Of a stretch of 44,880 nt of DNA, positions 14,613 to 24,381 are shown piece after piece. Every line of letters begins with the position of its first letter. Position 1 is the stretch's first letter. The translations under genes and the position numbers were made by a program. Location of the stretch: NCBI GenBank assembly GCA_017405765.1, contig JAFQZS010000048.1:1-44880 (forward strand). Direction: 5' to 3'. The notes beneath the pieces were generated by a model. That model made no database searches and had not been told where the DNA came from. It saw only the letters and a list, made by a program, of their open reading frames with translations. The DNA comes from Clostridia bacterium (lineage in GTDB: Bacteria > Bacillota > Clostridia > Oscillospirales > RGIG577).

Positions 14613-16307
14613 TCACATTTTTTCGGGCGCCGTTATTTTAAGTATGCCTAATATATTGCTCATTGCTATTCTTACGGCTTCTACAAGCTTTAAACGAGCA
14701 TGAAGCAGCGCCTCGTCCTCCACCTTTACGCGGTGAGCGTTATAGAAGCGGTGAAACAGCGTCGCAAGCTCTATAATATATCGCGTGAGCCTGGACGGGT
14801 CAAGCGTGCGCGCCACCTCGTTTATTTCCTCGGGCAGAGCGTTAAGGTGATTTATAAGGTCAAGCTCCTCCTCTTCACGAAGGAGCGAGAAGTCCACCTT
14901 ATCGGGCGAAAGCGGCTTATATCCGTCCTTTTCGAGCACACCCATCATGGAGCAGATACGCGCATACGCATACTGCACGTAGAACACCGGGTTCTGACTG
15001 CTTTCCTCGATAGCGAGATCAAGATCGAAATCGAGGTGCGAGCTGTTTTGTCGCATATTGAAGAAAAAGCGCGCCGCGTCTACCGACGTTTCCTCCAGAA
15101 GATCTGTAAGCGTTATAGCCTTGCCGGTGCGCTTTGACATGCGTATCACCTCGCCGCCGCGCACGAGGCGGACAAGCTGTATGAGTACGACGTCGAGCTT
15201 GTCCCCCGAAAGGCCTACGGCGTCGAGCGATCTCTTCATTCTGGCCACGTGTCCGTGATGGTCTGTGCCCCATACGTCTATCGCCCAGTCAAAACCGCGC
15301 GTTTCTAGCTTGTTTCTGTGATATGCGATGTCGGCTGCAAAATACGTGGGTATGCCGTTCGCGCGAACGAGCACCTCATCCTTTTCAAGTCCCAGCTTAG
15401 TAAGCGCGAACCACTCCGCTCCTTCGGAAATATATGTGAGTCCCTTTTTTCGAAGCATCTCAAGCGTGCGCTGTACCTCTCCCTTTTCATAAAGCGTGCT
15501 TTCAAAGAACCAGTTGTCGTAAGTTATGCGATACTTTTCAAGGTCGCGCTTTAACGCCTCGACGTTCTTCGTAAGCGCGTAGCCTACGAGCGCCTCCTTT
15601 TGCTCTTCGTCGGAGACGTTAAGATATTTATCGCCGTGTATATCATAAAACTCCTTCGCGCGCGCCTTTATATCTTCGCCGTGGTATCCGTCCTCGGGGA
15701 ATTCACATGCATCCTCGCCTAAAATGATCTGCGTATAGCGAGCTTTGAGCGAGCGATAGAACTTTTCTATCTGATTTCCCGCGTCGTTTACATAAAACTC
15801 TCGCGTAACGTCGTAGCCCGCCCATGAAAGCGCGCCGGCAAGACAGTCTCCCAAAGCGCCGCCTCTTGCGTTACCCATATGCATGGGGCCGGTGGGATTT
15901 GCTGAAACGAACTCCACCATAACGCGTTTGCCCTTGCCGTGATCGGTGCGTCCGAAGCTACAGGGATCTTTAAATATCGCCTTAAGGCCCTCGCGCCTGT
16001 AATCGTCAGAAAGGCTGAAATTTATAAATCCGGGGCCAGCTATCTCAAGCTTTGATACGCACGTCCCCTCCGTTTTCATGCGCGCGGCAAGTATCTCGGC
16101 AAGCTTTCTCGGCGCCATTTTAGACTGCTTTGCCGCCTGCAGGCAGAACGTGCAGGAATAATCGCCGTGCGACTTTTCCTTCGGCTTCTCCAAAGAGACT
16201 TCTATCCCCTCTATATGCGGTACGAGTCCTTCTTTCTGTGCCTCATCAAGCGCCCCCATAAGAAGCGCTGTTATTTCTTCCTTAGCTGATTTTATCAGAT
16301 TTACCAT
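14613..16307 (-). CDS. argS: arginyl-tRNA synthetase
   Basis: 564 residues, full length for the family. Start ATG 16307 with GGAGGC 5 bases upstream; it overlaps the end of the DUF1934 gene by 26 bases. The class I signatures are ANPTGPMHMGNARGGALGD (the HIGH-equivalent is HMGN) and MSKRTGKAITL (KMSKS-like). The N-terminal Add-1 domain that recognises the tRNA D-loop (GDYSCTFCLQAAKQSKMAPRKLAEIL) and the C-terminal anticodon-binding DALR domain (about 450-564) are present. It charges tRNA-Arg in the cytosol. I saw no T-box leader, since the gene is internal to an operon. Confidence 0.97.
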   Translation of the reverse strand: MVNLIKSAKEEITALLMGALDEAQKEGLVPHIEGIEVSLEKPKEKSHGDYSCTFCLQAAKQSKMAPRKLAEILAARMKTEGTCVSKLEIAGPGFINFSLSDDYRREGLKAIFKDPCSFGRTDHGKGKRVMVEFVSANPTGPMHMGNARGGALGDCLAGALSWAGYDVTREFYVNDAGNQIEKFYRSLKARYTQIILGEDACEFPEDGYHGEDIKARAKEFYDIHGDKYLNVSDEEQKEALVGYALTKNVEALKRDLEKYRITYDNWFFESTLYEKGEVQRTLEMLRKKGLTYISEGAEWFALTKLGLEKDEVLVRANGIPTYFAADIAYHRNKLETRGFDWAIDVWGTDHHGHVARMKRSLDAVGLSGDKLDVVLIQLVRLVRGGEVIRMSKRTGKAITLTDLLEETSVDAARFFFNMRQNSSHLDFDLDLAIEESSQNPVFYVQYAYARICSMMGVLEKDGYKPLSPDKVDFSLLREEEELDLINHLNALPEEINEVARTLDPSRLTRYIIELATLFHRFYNAHRVKVEDEALLHARLKLVEAVRIAMSNILGILKITAPEKM

Positions 16308-16737
16308 TCGAGCCTCCGGCCTCCTTTAATATTATCTCAAACGTATTGTTTCCCGCGTGCGTATTGTCTATATCTATTGAATACTTGATATACAGTCGTC
16401 CGCCGTCGCTTTTTAAAGCGTTGTTTATACGCCTTGTCGAAACGCCCATATTCATTATTCCATATCCCGTATCATAATGGCATATATGCTTCTCGCCGCT
16501 TTTAAATCTCATCTCCGTATTTGCAGCGCGGCTTTTCCTGCGCATGAGCACGCTGTCGTCCTCAACTTCGAGCATTACGGTGGAGTCCTTAAATCCCGTT
16601 TCATCGGATTCGTCGTATTTTATATAATATTTCCCCGACTGAGACTCCATAGTTCCGCTTACTATAAGCTCTATCTTGTCAAATGCATTGTCATATCTTT
16701 GCGTCCCCTTTATGGAGATTATCATATCTTTTTTCAT
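16282..16737 (-). CDS. DUF1934 beta-barrel protein
   Basis: 151 residues; start ATG 16737. The N-terminus MIISIKGTQRYD, the central GKYYIKYDESDETG and YDTGYGIMNMGVSTRRINN, and the C-terminal GGRLYIKYSIDIDN match DUF1934, a calycin-like beta-barrel family (B. subtilis YwiB) that commonly sits next to argS in Firmicutes, as here. No catalytic role is known. It lies 20 bases after murI and overlaps argS by 26 bases, so it is co-transcribed and probably coupled to argS. Confidence 0.88.
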   Translation of the reverse strand: MKKDMIISIKGTQRYDNAFDKIELIVSGTMESQSGKYYIKYDESDETGFKDSTVMLEVEDDSVLMRRKSRAANTEMRFKSGEKHICHYDTGYGIMNMGVSTRRINNALKSDGGRLYIKYSIDIDNTHAGNNTFEIILKEAGGSNGKSDKIS

Positions 16738-16757
16738 ATCTGCTTTCTTTCCGTAAC

Positions 16758-17573
16758 CTAATACTTCTCTATATCTATCTTTTCAACGTCTCCGCCTATG
16801 TCTTCTCCCAAAAACATCCCGGCGAGCGCGGAAAAATTATATACGTTCGCATCGCTCACAAAAAAGCGCGCGGGCTTTGCGCTCTCTGCGGCAAGGCCGT
16901 TTTCGCTTATAAAGCGCGATATCTTCAAAGCCGCGCTCCTTCCGCTGTCGATAAGCGCCGTGCCTTCGCCGAGATATTCGGCTATCGCCTCTTTTAAAAG
17001 CGGATAATGCGTACATCCCAGTATGAGCGCATCGCATTGCGCTTCCTTTATGTCCCTTAAATACTCGTCAACGAGTATTTTTATTATCGGGTCGTCCTTT
17101 CCGAAGCGACCGTTCTCCACCATAGGAACAAAAAGCGAACACGCGGCACTTTTCGTATATACGTCGGGACGAAGGCTTTTGAGCGTTCGTTCGTATGCGC
17201 CCGAGCCTATTGTTGCGGGCGTACCGATAATACCTATCCTGCCGTTTTGCGCGGCGGCAAGCGCGGCCTCGCTCGCAGGCTCCACTACGCCTATAACGGG
17301 TATATCCCCAGCAGCCGCCTGCGCCTCGTCCAAAGCGAGCGTAGACGCCGTTCCGCAGGCTGCGGCTATGAGCTTTACGCCGAACGTCTTTAAAAAGCGT
17401 ATGTTCTGACCTACGTATTTAATGATCGTCTCGCGGGAGCGCGTACCGTAAGGCACGCGTCCCGTATCTCCGAAGTAAATTATCGACTCGTTAGGCATGA
17501 GGCGCTTTAATTCCTTAACGCATGTAAGACCGCCAAGTCCGGAGTCGAACACGCCTATCGCACGATTATTCAT
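16758..17573 (-). CDS. murI: glutamate racemase
   Basis: 271 residues. Start ATG 17573, overlapping the ddl stop by four bases (ATGA). Motifs: IGVFDSGLGGLTCVKEL, IIYFGDTGRVPYGTRS, the first catalytic cysteine in AAACGTAS (Cys73), and the second in LILGCTHYPLL. It makes D-glutamate for peptidoglycan. Position 74 is Gly rather than the more common Asn (CNTAS), a variant I believe occurs in other clostridial MurI proteins. Coupling to ddl fits joint supply of D-amino acids to the wall. Confidence 0.96.
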   Translation of the reverse strand: MNNRAIGVFDSGLGGLTCVKELKRLMPNESIIYFGDTGRVPYGTRSRETIIKYVGQNIRFLKTFGVKLIAAACGTASTLALDEAQAAAGDIPVIGVVEPASEAALAAAQNGRIGIIGTPATIGSGAYERTLKSLRPDVYTKSAACSLFVPMVENGRFGKDDPIIKILVDEYLRDIKEAQCDALILGCTHYPLLKEAIAEYLGEGTALIDSGRSAALKISRFISENGLAAESAKPARFFVSDANVYNFSALAGMFLGEDIGGDVEKIDIEKY

Positions 17574-18667
17574 ATTTTCAGTCTGCCCCTTTGCGTATGC
17601 TGTTCAAAGGCGTCGTCAATAAGCATATCTACCTGCTGCGTTATCGAAAATCCCCATGACGCCTCCATCATCTGAGGGAACATACTTTTATTCGTAAAGC
17701 CGGGTATAGTATTCATTTCATTGAAGATGATCTTATCGTTTTCGGCATCGTAGAAAAAGTCTGCTCGCGCCATACCGGTGCAGCCCAGCGCGGAGTACAC
17801 CTTTAGAGCCGCCATGCGTACGTCGTCGGCCTTCTCCATATCCATGCGGGCTTTGGCAAAGGTTTGCGCCGTGTCGTTGTTGTACTTCGCGTCGTAATCA
17901 TAAACCTCGGTGCCCTTTATTATCTCGCAGCATGTTGAAGCAAAGGGGGCCTTTGTTCCGATTATCGCCACTTCAAGCTCTCGCCCTCTTATCTCCTCCT
18001 CAACGATGACCTTTGAATCGTATTGCATCGCAAGCTTTAACGCTGCGGAAAGCTCTTCGCGGTCCTTTGCGCGGCTTACTCCTATCGACGAGCCTGCCGA
18101 AGCCGGCTTAACGAATACGGGATATCCTATCTTCTGCTCTGCGTGATCGAGGCAAGCCTTAAAAGCGAGCTTCAGCTCACGGTAAGTAAAATGTATCCAC
18201 TTTGCCTGGTTTATATCTACGTCCGCAAGCATCATTTTTGTGCATACCTTATCCATGCATACGGCGCTCGATGTGACATTACAGCCCACATAAGGTACGT
18301 CCGCCAGCTCAAAAAGCCCCTGCACCGTCCCGTCTTCACCGTACATGCCGTGGAGTACGGGAAAGGCAACGTCTATCTTTACGACCTCATACGTGCCGTC
18401 GCCGTTGTGGATGAACACGCCCTTGGCGTTCGGGTCGGGAGGCAGAAAAGCCGTGCGGTTGTCAGGCAGATCTTCCCAGGCGCCGCTTTTTATTTTTTCA
18501 GCATCGGCACATGTCATAAGCCAATTTCCGGCGCGGGTTATGCCTATTTTTACTACCGTATACTTGTTATAATCTATATTTGAAAGAATCGTTGCGGCGG
18601 ATCTCAGAGATATTTCATGCTCGCTAGAACGTCCGCCGAATAAAATAAGTACCGTCTTTTTTTCCAA
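17570..18667 (-). CDS. ddl: D-alanine--D-alanine ligase
   Basis: About 366 residues. I prefer the TTG at 18667 (MEKKTVLILFGGRSSEHEIS), which has AGGAAG 9 bases upstream; a GTG at 18676 is in frame but too close to that site. ATP-grasp landmarks: HGMYGEDGTVQGLFELADVPYVG, PVFVKPASAGSSIGVSRA, ARADFFYD and FNEMNTIPGFTNKSMFPQM. It joins two D-alanines for peptidoglycan. First gene of the ddl-murI-DUF1934-argS-S41 run, with a promoter about 60 bases upstream. Whether it is D-Ala-D-Ala or D-Ala-D-Ser/Lac specific cannot be decided by eye; context favours the housekeeping form. Confidence 0.94.
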   Translation of the reverse strand: MEKKTVLILFGGRSSEHEISLRSAATILSNIDYNKYTVVKIGITRAGNWLMTCADAEKIKSGAWEDLPDNRTAFLPPDPNAKGVFIHNGDGTYEVVKIDVAFPVLHGMYGEDGTVQGLFELADVPYVGCNVTSSAVCMDKVCTKMMLADVDINQAKWIHFTYRELKLAFKACLDHAEQKIGYPVFVKPASAGSSIGVSRAKDREELSAALKLAMQYDSKVIVEEEIRGRELEVAIIGTKAPFASTCCEIIKGTEVYDYDAKYNNDTAQTFAKARMDMEKADDVRMAALKVYSALGCTGMARADFFYDAENDKIIFNEMNTIPGFTNKSMFPQMMEASWGFSITQQVDMLIDDAFEQHTQRGRLKI

Positions 18668-18727
18668 AAAAACCACTTCCTAAGAATAATAATCAGATTT
18701 TTGTGTTAAAAGCTACATATCTTAATG

Positions 18728-18756
18728 ATTATACTACAATTCTATGACTATAGCAA
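18728..18756 (-). promoter_or_regulatory. sigma-A promoter of the ddl operon
   Basis: On the minus strand, TTGCTA (18756-18751) and TATAAT (18733-18728) with a 17-base spacer. Confidence 0.75.
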
Positions 18757-18808
18757 TTTATTTGTGACGGTTTTTTCGATTTTTATAAAAATATAATCCT
18801 TTACCGCA

Positions 18809-18843
18809 TAAAAAAGCTTCGGCGAAGTGTGTTCCGCCGAAGC
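18809..18843 (-). terminator. terminator after dnaJ
   Basis: The stem GCTTCGGCG / CGCCGAAGC on the minus strand is followed by TTTTTTA, 10 bases after the dnaJ stop. Confidence 0.9.
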
Positions 18844-18852
18844 CATATTCTT

Positions 18853-20025
18853 TTATTCTTTTGCATCCTTTGCCTTTCGCGTCTGCTTGGCGCCCTTATT
18901 CGCAAGGTCTTTGAGTTTATCAAGGAAATTCTTGTTTCGCTCATACGAGCCTCCGCCCGTGCGGTCAAACTCGCGAAGCAGCTCCTTTTGACGTTCGGTA
19001 AGGTTCTTCGGTATTTCTACGTTCACCTTAACGAATTCATCGCCGCGCCCCTTGGAACGGATATACGGTATGCCCTTGCCCCTCAGTCTGAAAACGGTGC
19101 CGTTCTGCGTGCCGGCCGGCATATTGTACTTGACGTGGCCGTCAAGCGTAGGCACCTCAAGTTCCGCGCCCAAGGACGCCTGAACAATCGTTATCGGGAA
19201 ATCCAGGATAACGTCCGGACCCTGACGTTCAAATATGGGATGAGGCCGTATACCTATCGTTATAAGCAGGTCGCCCGCCGGGCCTCCCTTTGCTCCTGCG
19301 CTGCCCTGGCCTCTCATGGATATCGTCTGTCCGGAATCGATGCCCGCAGGTATGGATACCTCTATCTTCTTTGAACGCCTTACCCTGCCTTTGCCCTTGC
19401 ATGTTGGACAGGGTTCTTTTATGACCTGGCCGCGTCCGCCGCACGAATCGCACGGGCGCGATGAAGCGAACGTGCCGAACGGTGTGCGCTGCTGAACGCG
19501 TACCTGACCCGTGCCGCCGCATACGGTGCACGTAGTCACAGATGAGCCCGGCTTCGCGCCCGTGCCCTCGCATTCGGAGCATACCTCGATGCGCTTTATG
19601 TCTATCTCTTTTTTACAGCCGAATGCCGCTTCTTCAAACGATATGTTTATACCGTACTGTACGTCGTCCCCGCGCATGGGGCCGCCTCTTCTTGAGCCTC
19701 CGCCGCCGAAGAACGACTCGAATATATCGCCGAAGCCGCCCATGCCCATATTGGAAAAATCGAAGCCGCCCGCTCCGAAGCCTCCCTGTGCATTGGGATC
19801 GACTCCCGCATGGCCGAACTGGTCATAGCGCGAGCGCTTGTCTTTGTCGGAGAGTATCTCGTAAGCCTCGTTTATCTCCTTGAACATATTCTCGGCTTCT
19901 TTGTCGCCCGGATGCAGATCGGGATGATACTTTTTTGCAAGACGTCTGTATGCTTTTTTTATGGTATCGTCGTCGGCGCTTCGCTCAACGCCGAGCACCT
20001 CGTAATAATCTCTCTTTTCCGCCAT
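18853..20025 (-). CDS. dnaJ: chaperone DnaJ (Hsp40)
   Basis: About 390 residues. Start chosen at the ATG at 20025 ([13 protein letters not shown]), about 10 bases after GGAAGGGG; a GTG at 20031 is too close to that site. J-domain about 4-70 with the [13 protein letters not shown] motif, a Gly/Phe-rich region (about 75-125), four zinc-binding repeats [24 protein letters not shown] and CPTCKGKG (about 145-215), then the C-terminal substrate-binding domains. It stimulates DnaK ATPase. Last gene of the hrcA operon. Confidence 0.96.
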   Translation of the reverse strand: MAEKRDYYEVLGVERSADDDTIKKAYRRLAKKYHPDLHPGDKEAENMFKEINEAYEILSDKDKRSRYDQFGHAGVDPNAQGGFGAGGFDFSNMGMGGFGDIFESFFGGGGSRRGGPMRGDDVQYGINISFEEAAFGCKKEIDIKRIEVCSECEGTGAKPGSSVTTCTVCGGTGQVRVQQRTPFGTFASSRPCDSCGGRGQVIKEPCPTCKGKGRVRRSKKIEVSIPAGIDSGQTISMRGQGSAGAKGGPAGDLLITIGIRPHPIFERQGPDVILDFPITIVQASLGAELEVPTLDGHVKYNMPAGTQNGTVFRLRGKGIPYIRSKGRGDEFVKVNVEIPKNLTERQKELLREFDRTGGGSYERNKNFLDKLKDLANKGAKQTRKAKDAKE

Positions 20026-20077
20026 ATACACAAAACCCCTTCCGCTCCGTTATAACTGTGCGTCATACGGAACTCGC

Positions 20078-20110
20078 ACGCATGACCCGCCAAAAAAGCG
20101 GATCATGCGT
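20078..20110 (-). promoter_or_regulatory. dnaK-dnaJ intergenic hairpin
   Basis: ACGCATGA-CCGC pairs with GCGG-TCATGCGT across a short loop of T's on the minus strand. It lies in the 163-bp gap between dnaK and dnaJ. It has no downstream T-run, so it is more likely an RNA-processing or stability element than a terminator. Confidence 0.45.
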
Positions 20111-20194
20111 ATTACAACATTTAAGTATTATATTTAAAAATACTCTTATTGTAAAGTGCGATTTTGTAAACTAATTATGAAGTAAATTCAACAA

Positions 20195-22066
<1,872 letters not shown>

Positions 22067-22076
22067 TTATACGATG

Positions 22077-22676
22077 TCAGTTCGCCACTTTTACCATGGC
22101 GGGTCTTATAACGCGCTCACCCATTACATATCCATCCTGGAACACCTCTACAACTGTGTTTTCGGGATACTCGTCGCCTTCCACATGCATGACTGCATTG
22201 TGGAAATTCGGGTCAAAGTGAGCGTTTAAGGCGTCTATCTTCTTTACGTTCATGCGTTCAAGTGCCTCGTTAAAGCTTTTGAACACCATGTCCACGCCGT
22301 TTTTATACGCCTCGTCGCTGCACGGCGTATCCTTTGCGCGTATAAGATTGTCTAAAACCGGCAGGAATTTGTTCATACATATCAGCGTTGCATCAAAAAG
22401 CAGCGCCTCTTTTTCCCTTGCCGTCCGCTTTTTAAAATTATCATACTCGGCCATAAGCCTAAGATGCGAATCTTTTAAAGCGGCTATCTCCTCGCGCATG
22501 CGCGCTGTCTCGTCGGGCTTTATGCCCTCTTCGCTCTCGCCTGCCGAGGCTTCGTTTGCGCCGTTTTCTTCGGCTGCAGTTTCGTTTATTTCATCGTTTT
22601 CGTTTATTTCCTCGTTCTTCTCCTCTGTGTTTTCCATGTTTTCCTTCTCCAGATTGTCTTTTTCGTTTGCTGTCAA
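22077..22676 (-). CDS. grpE: nucleotide exchange factor GrpE
   Basis: 199 residues, starting at the TTG at 22676 with GGGAGGG 8 bases upstream. A long acidic N-terminal tail (runs of E, N and D, about 1-55) leads to the dimeric coiled coil (LKDSHLRLMAEYDNFKKRTAREKE) and the beta-wing domain with FDPNFHNAVMHVEGDEYPENTVVEVFQDGY. It releases ADP from DnaK. The TTG start in a low-strength context could keep GrpE below DnaK levels (inference). Confidence 0.96.
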   Translation of the reverse strand: MTANEKDNLEKENMENTEEKNEEINENDEINETAAEENGANEASAGESEEGIKPDETARMREEIAALKDSHLRLMAEYDNFKKRTAREKEALLFDATLICMNKFLPVLDNLIRAKDTPCSDEAYKNGVDMVFKSFNEALERMNVKKIDALNAHFDPNFHNAVMHVEGDEYPENTVVEVFQDGYVMGERVIRPAMVKVAN

Positions 22677-22715
22677 CTTATATTCCCTCCCTGAAGTAAA
22701 TTATTTATCTCTTCT

Positions 22716-23765
22716 CTAAGACTCGCCGCCGTGGAATATCTCCTCAAACAGAAGGCTCAGCCTTCTTCCGAAATATTCTATATCCGATACGGCTTTTCTG
22801 TAGTCCATGCGTATAGGTCCTATAAGCCCAAGACAGCCGTATGACGAATCATCTATCTTATATGTCCTGAGTATCAGACTTGAACCCTCCATATGAGGAT
22901 TATTATTCTCGCTGCCGATGATTATGCTTGTCTGCTCGGCGTCCCCCGGAACGCTCTTTATTATCTCGCTTACAGCCTCTCCGTCCTCAAGGAACTCTAT
23001 AAAGCTTCTCGCCTTGTCGAGATCGGCGAATTCGGGGTATTTAAGTATATTGTTCGCGCCCTTCATATATAAATTCGAGCGGTCAAGCTCAGTTACGACC
23101 TCGTGAACGAAATTTAAGACCGGCACGAGCTCGTTTGCATATTCCGGCATTGCCCGTTTAAGTGAATTTATCATATCAAACGTTATGCTTCCTATGCTAA
23201 TATTTGCAAGCGTTTGATTTAATATGCCCGAAAACATCTTAAGCGTTCGCTCATCTATCTTGTCGGACGTGCGAAACAGCTTGTTTTTTACAACTGCGCT
23301 GTCGGTAACTATAACCGCAAGAAAGCTGTGCGCATCTATCATTACAAGATCGAGCTTCTTGATACGGCTCTTATCGTGCTTAGGCGTTACGGCTACCGTT
23401 GTGAAGTCGGTAACGTCGCTCATTACCTGGCATACGCGCGATATTATTTTATCTATTTCCTCCGTCTGAAGCTTAAGCGCCTGATTTACGCGCTCCATAT
23501 CGGCCATAGTCATAAAATAGCGTTCCATCAGCTGATCCACGTAAAACCGATATCCCGCCTGACTCGGAACGCGTCCCGCCGAGGTATGAGGCTGTTCAAG
23601 ATAACCCATTTCCTCAAGATCGGCCATTTCGTTTCTTATCGTCGCGGGCGAAAGCGAAAGATCGTTCTTCTTTGCGATATAGCGCGAGCCCACCGGTTCC
23701 GCAGTTTCGATATAGCTCTCAATTATAAGCTGTAATATTTTTTTCTTCCTGTCGCCAAGCTCCAA
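22716..23765 (-). CDS. hrcA: heat-inducible transcription repressor HrcA
   Basis: About 349 residues. I prefer the TTG at 23765 (MELGDRKKKILQLII), which has GGAGG 8 bases upstream; the GTG at 23774 abuts that site. Winged-helix DNA-binding domain (about 1-75, with EPVGSRYIAKK and SPATIRNEMADLEEMGYLEQPHTSAGRVPS), then the HrcA core with the late motif GCLGLIGPIRMDYRKAVSDI. It binds the CIRCE element found 36 bases upstream of the start and so represses its own operon. Confidence 0.97.
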   Translation of the reverse strand: MELGDRKKKILQLIIESYIETAEPVGSRYIAKKNDLSLSPATIRNEMADLEEMGYLEQPHTSAGRVPSQAGYRFYVDQLMERYFMTMADMERVNQALKLQTEEIDKIISRVCQVMSDVTDFTTVAVTPKHDKSRIKKLDLVMIDAHSFLAVIVTDSAVVKNKLFRTSDKIDERTLKMFSGILNQTLANISIGSITFDMINSLKRAMPEYANELVPVLNFVHEVVTELDRSNLYMKGANNILKYPEFADLDKARSFIEFLEDGEAVSEIIKSVPGDAEQTSIIIGSENNNPHMEGSSLILRTYKIDDSSYGCLGLIGPIRMDYRKAVSDIEYFGRRLSLLFEEIFHGGES

Positions 23766-23800
23766 AGGGCTCACCTCCCAGATCCCACAGGATCTTCATG

Positions 23801-23827
23801 TTAGCACTCGCTTTCCTTGAGTGCTAA
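23801..23827. promoter_or_regulatory. CIRCE operator
   Basis: Perfect TTAGCACTC-N9-GAGTGCTAA. It lies just downstream of the -10 box, where bound HrcA blocks transcription. Confidence 0.98.
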
Positions 23828-23831
23828 CAAT

Positions 23832-23860
23832 AATTTACCACTGTTCGCGCCGTTTGTCAA
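23832..23860 (-). promoter_or_regulatory. sigma-A promoter of the hrcA operon
   Basis: On the minus strand, consensus TTGACA (23860-23855) and TAAATT (23837-23832) with a 17-base spacer. CIRCE overlaps the expected start of transcription. Confidence 0.88.
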
Positions 23861-23937
23861 TAACAAATTTAAGTTGAATTGTAAATATAGTTTGAACATT
23901 TTAAATGACCCATGCAAAACGCCCCGGGAAAATCTCA

Positions 23938-23966
23938 TTGACAGGGCGTGTCTTTTAAGATAAACT
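23938..23966 (+). promoter_or_regulatory. promoter of RNase P RNA
   Basis: TTGACA (23938-23943) and TAAACT (23961-23966) with a 17-base spacer; the RNA should begin near 23973. Confidence 0.85.
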
Positions 23967-23972
23967 TTATTC

Positions 23973-24314
23973 GAGCAAACGAGACGGCCGCGTGCGGGAC
24001 AGTCCGCATGAGGAAAGTCCGGGCTCCACAGGACGAGGGTGATGGATAACGTCCACCGAAGGCGACTTTAGGGAAAGTGCAACAGAAATAGACCGCCTGC
24101 CCCGCGGCAGGTAAGGATGGAAAGGCGAGGTAAGAGCTCACCGGCGGCATAGGCGACTTGCCGGCCATGTAAACCCCACCCGGAGCAACTAACGGGAGAG
24201 GCGCGAAAGCGCGGCGACGTCCGGCCAATTCTCCCCGAAAAGGCTTGAGGCGCGCGGCAACGCGCGTCCCAGATAGATGGTCGTCTATTACAGAACCCGG
24301 CTTATTGTTTGCTC
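23973..24314 (+). ncRNA. rnpB: RNase P RNA, bacterial class A type
   Basis: About 342 nt. P1 is closed by GAGCAAAC at the start and GTTTGCTC at the end. The conserved core appears as GAGGAAAGTCCGGGCTCC near the 5' end, then AGGGTGATGGATAACGTCC, GGGAAAGTGCAACAGAAA and TAAACCCCACCCGGAGCAA; near the 3' end, AGATAGATGGTCGTC and TACAGAACCCGGCTTA. It processes tRNA 5' ends with RnpA. Transcribed divergently from hrcA. Confidence 0.96.
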
Positions 24315-24320
24315 ATAAAA

Positions 24321-24356
24321 ACCGCGCACAGGCATTCACCTGTGCGCGGTTTTTTT
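24321..24356 (+). terminator. terminator after rnpB, probably bidirectional
   Basis: The stem ACCGCGCACAG / CTGTGCGCGGT is followed by T7; on the minus strand the same stem ends in TTTTT and can serve the surface-protein gene. Confidence 0.9.
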
Positions 24357-24381
24357 GTAACTTAATAAACTTTCGCAGCGA

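Noticed and set aside
16282..16320. Possible T-box or arginine-responsive leader before argS
   Set aside because: argS overlaps the preceding gene by 26 bases, so there is no room for a leader.
17345..17370. MurI defect from CGTAS in place of CNTAS
   Set aside because: Both catalytic cysteines and the other motifs are intact, and I believe Gly at this place occurs in other clostridial MurI proteins.
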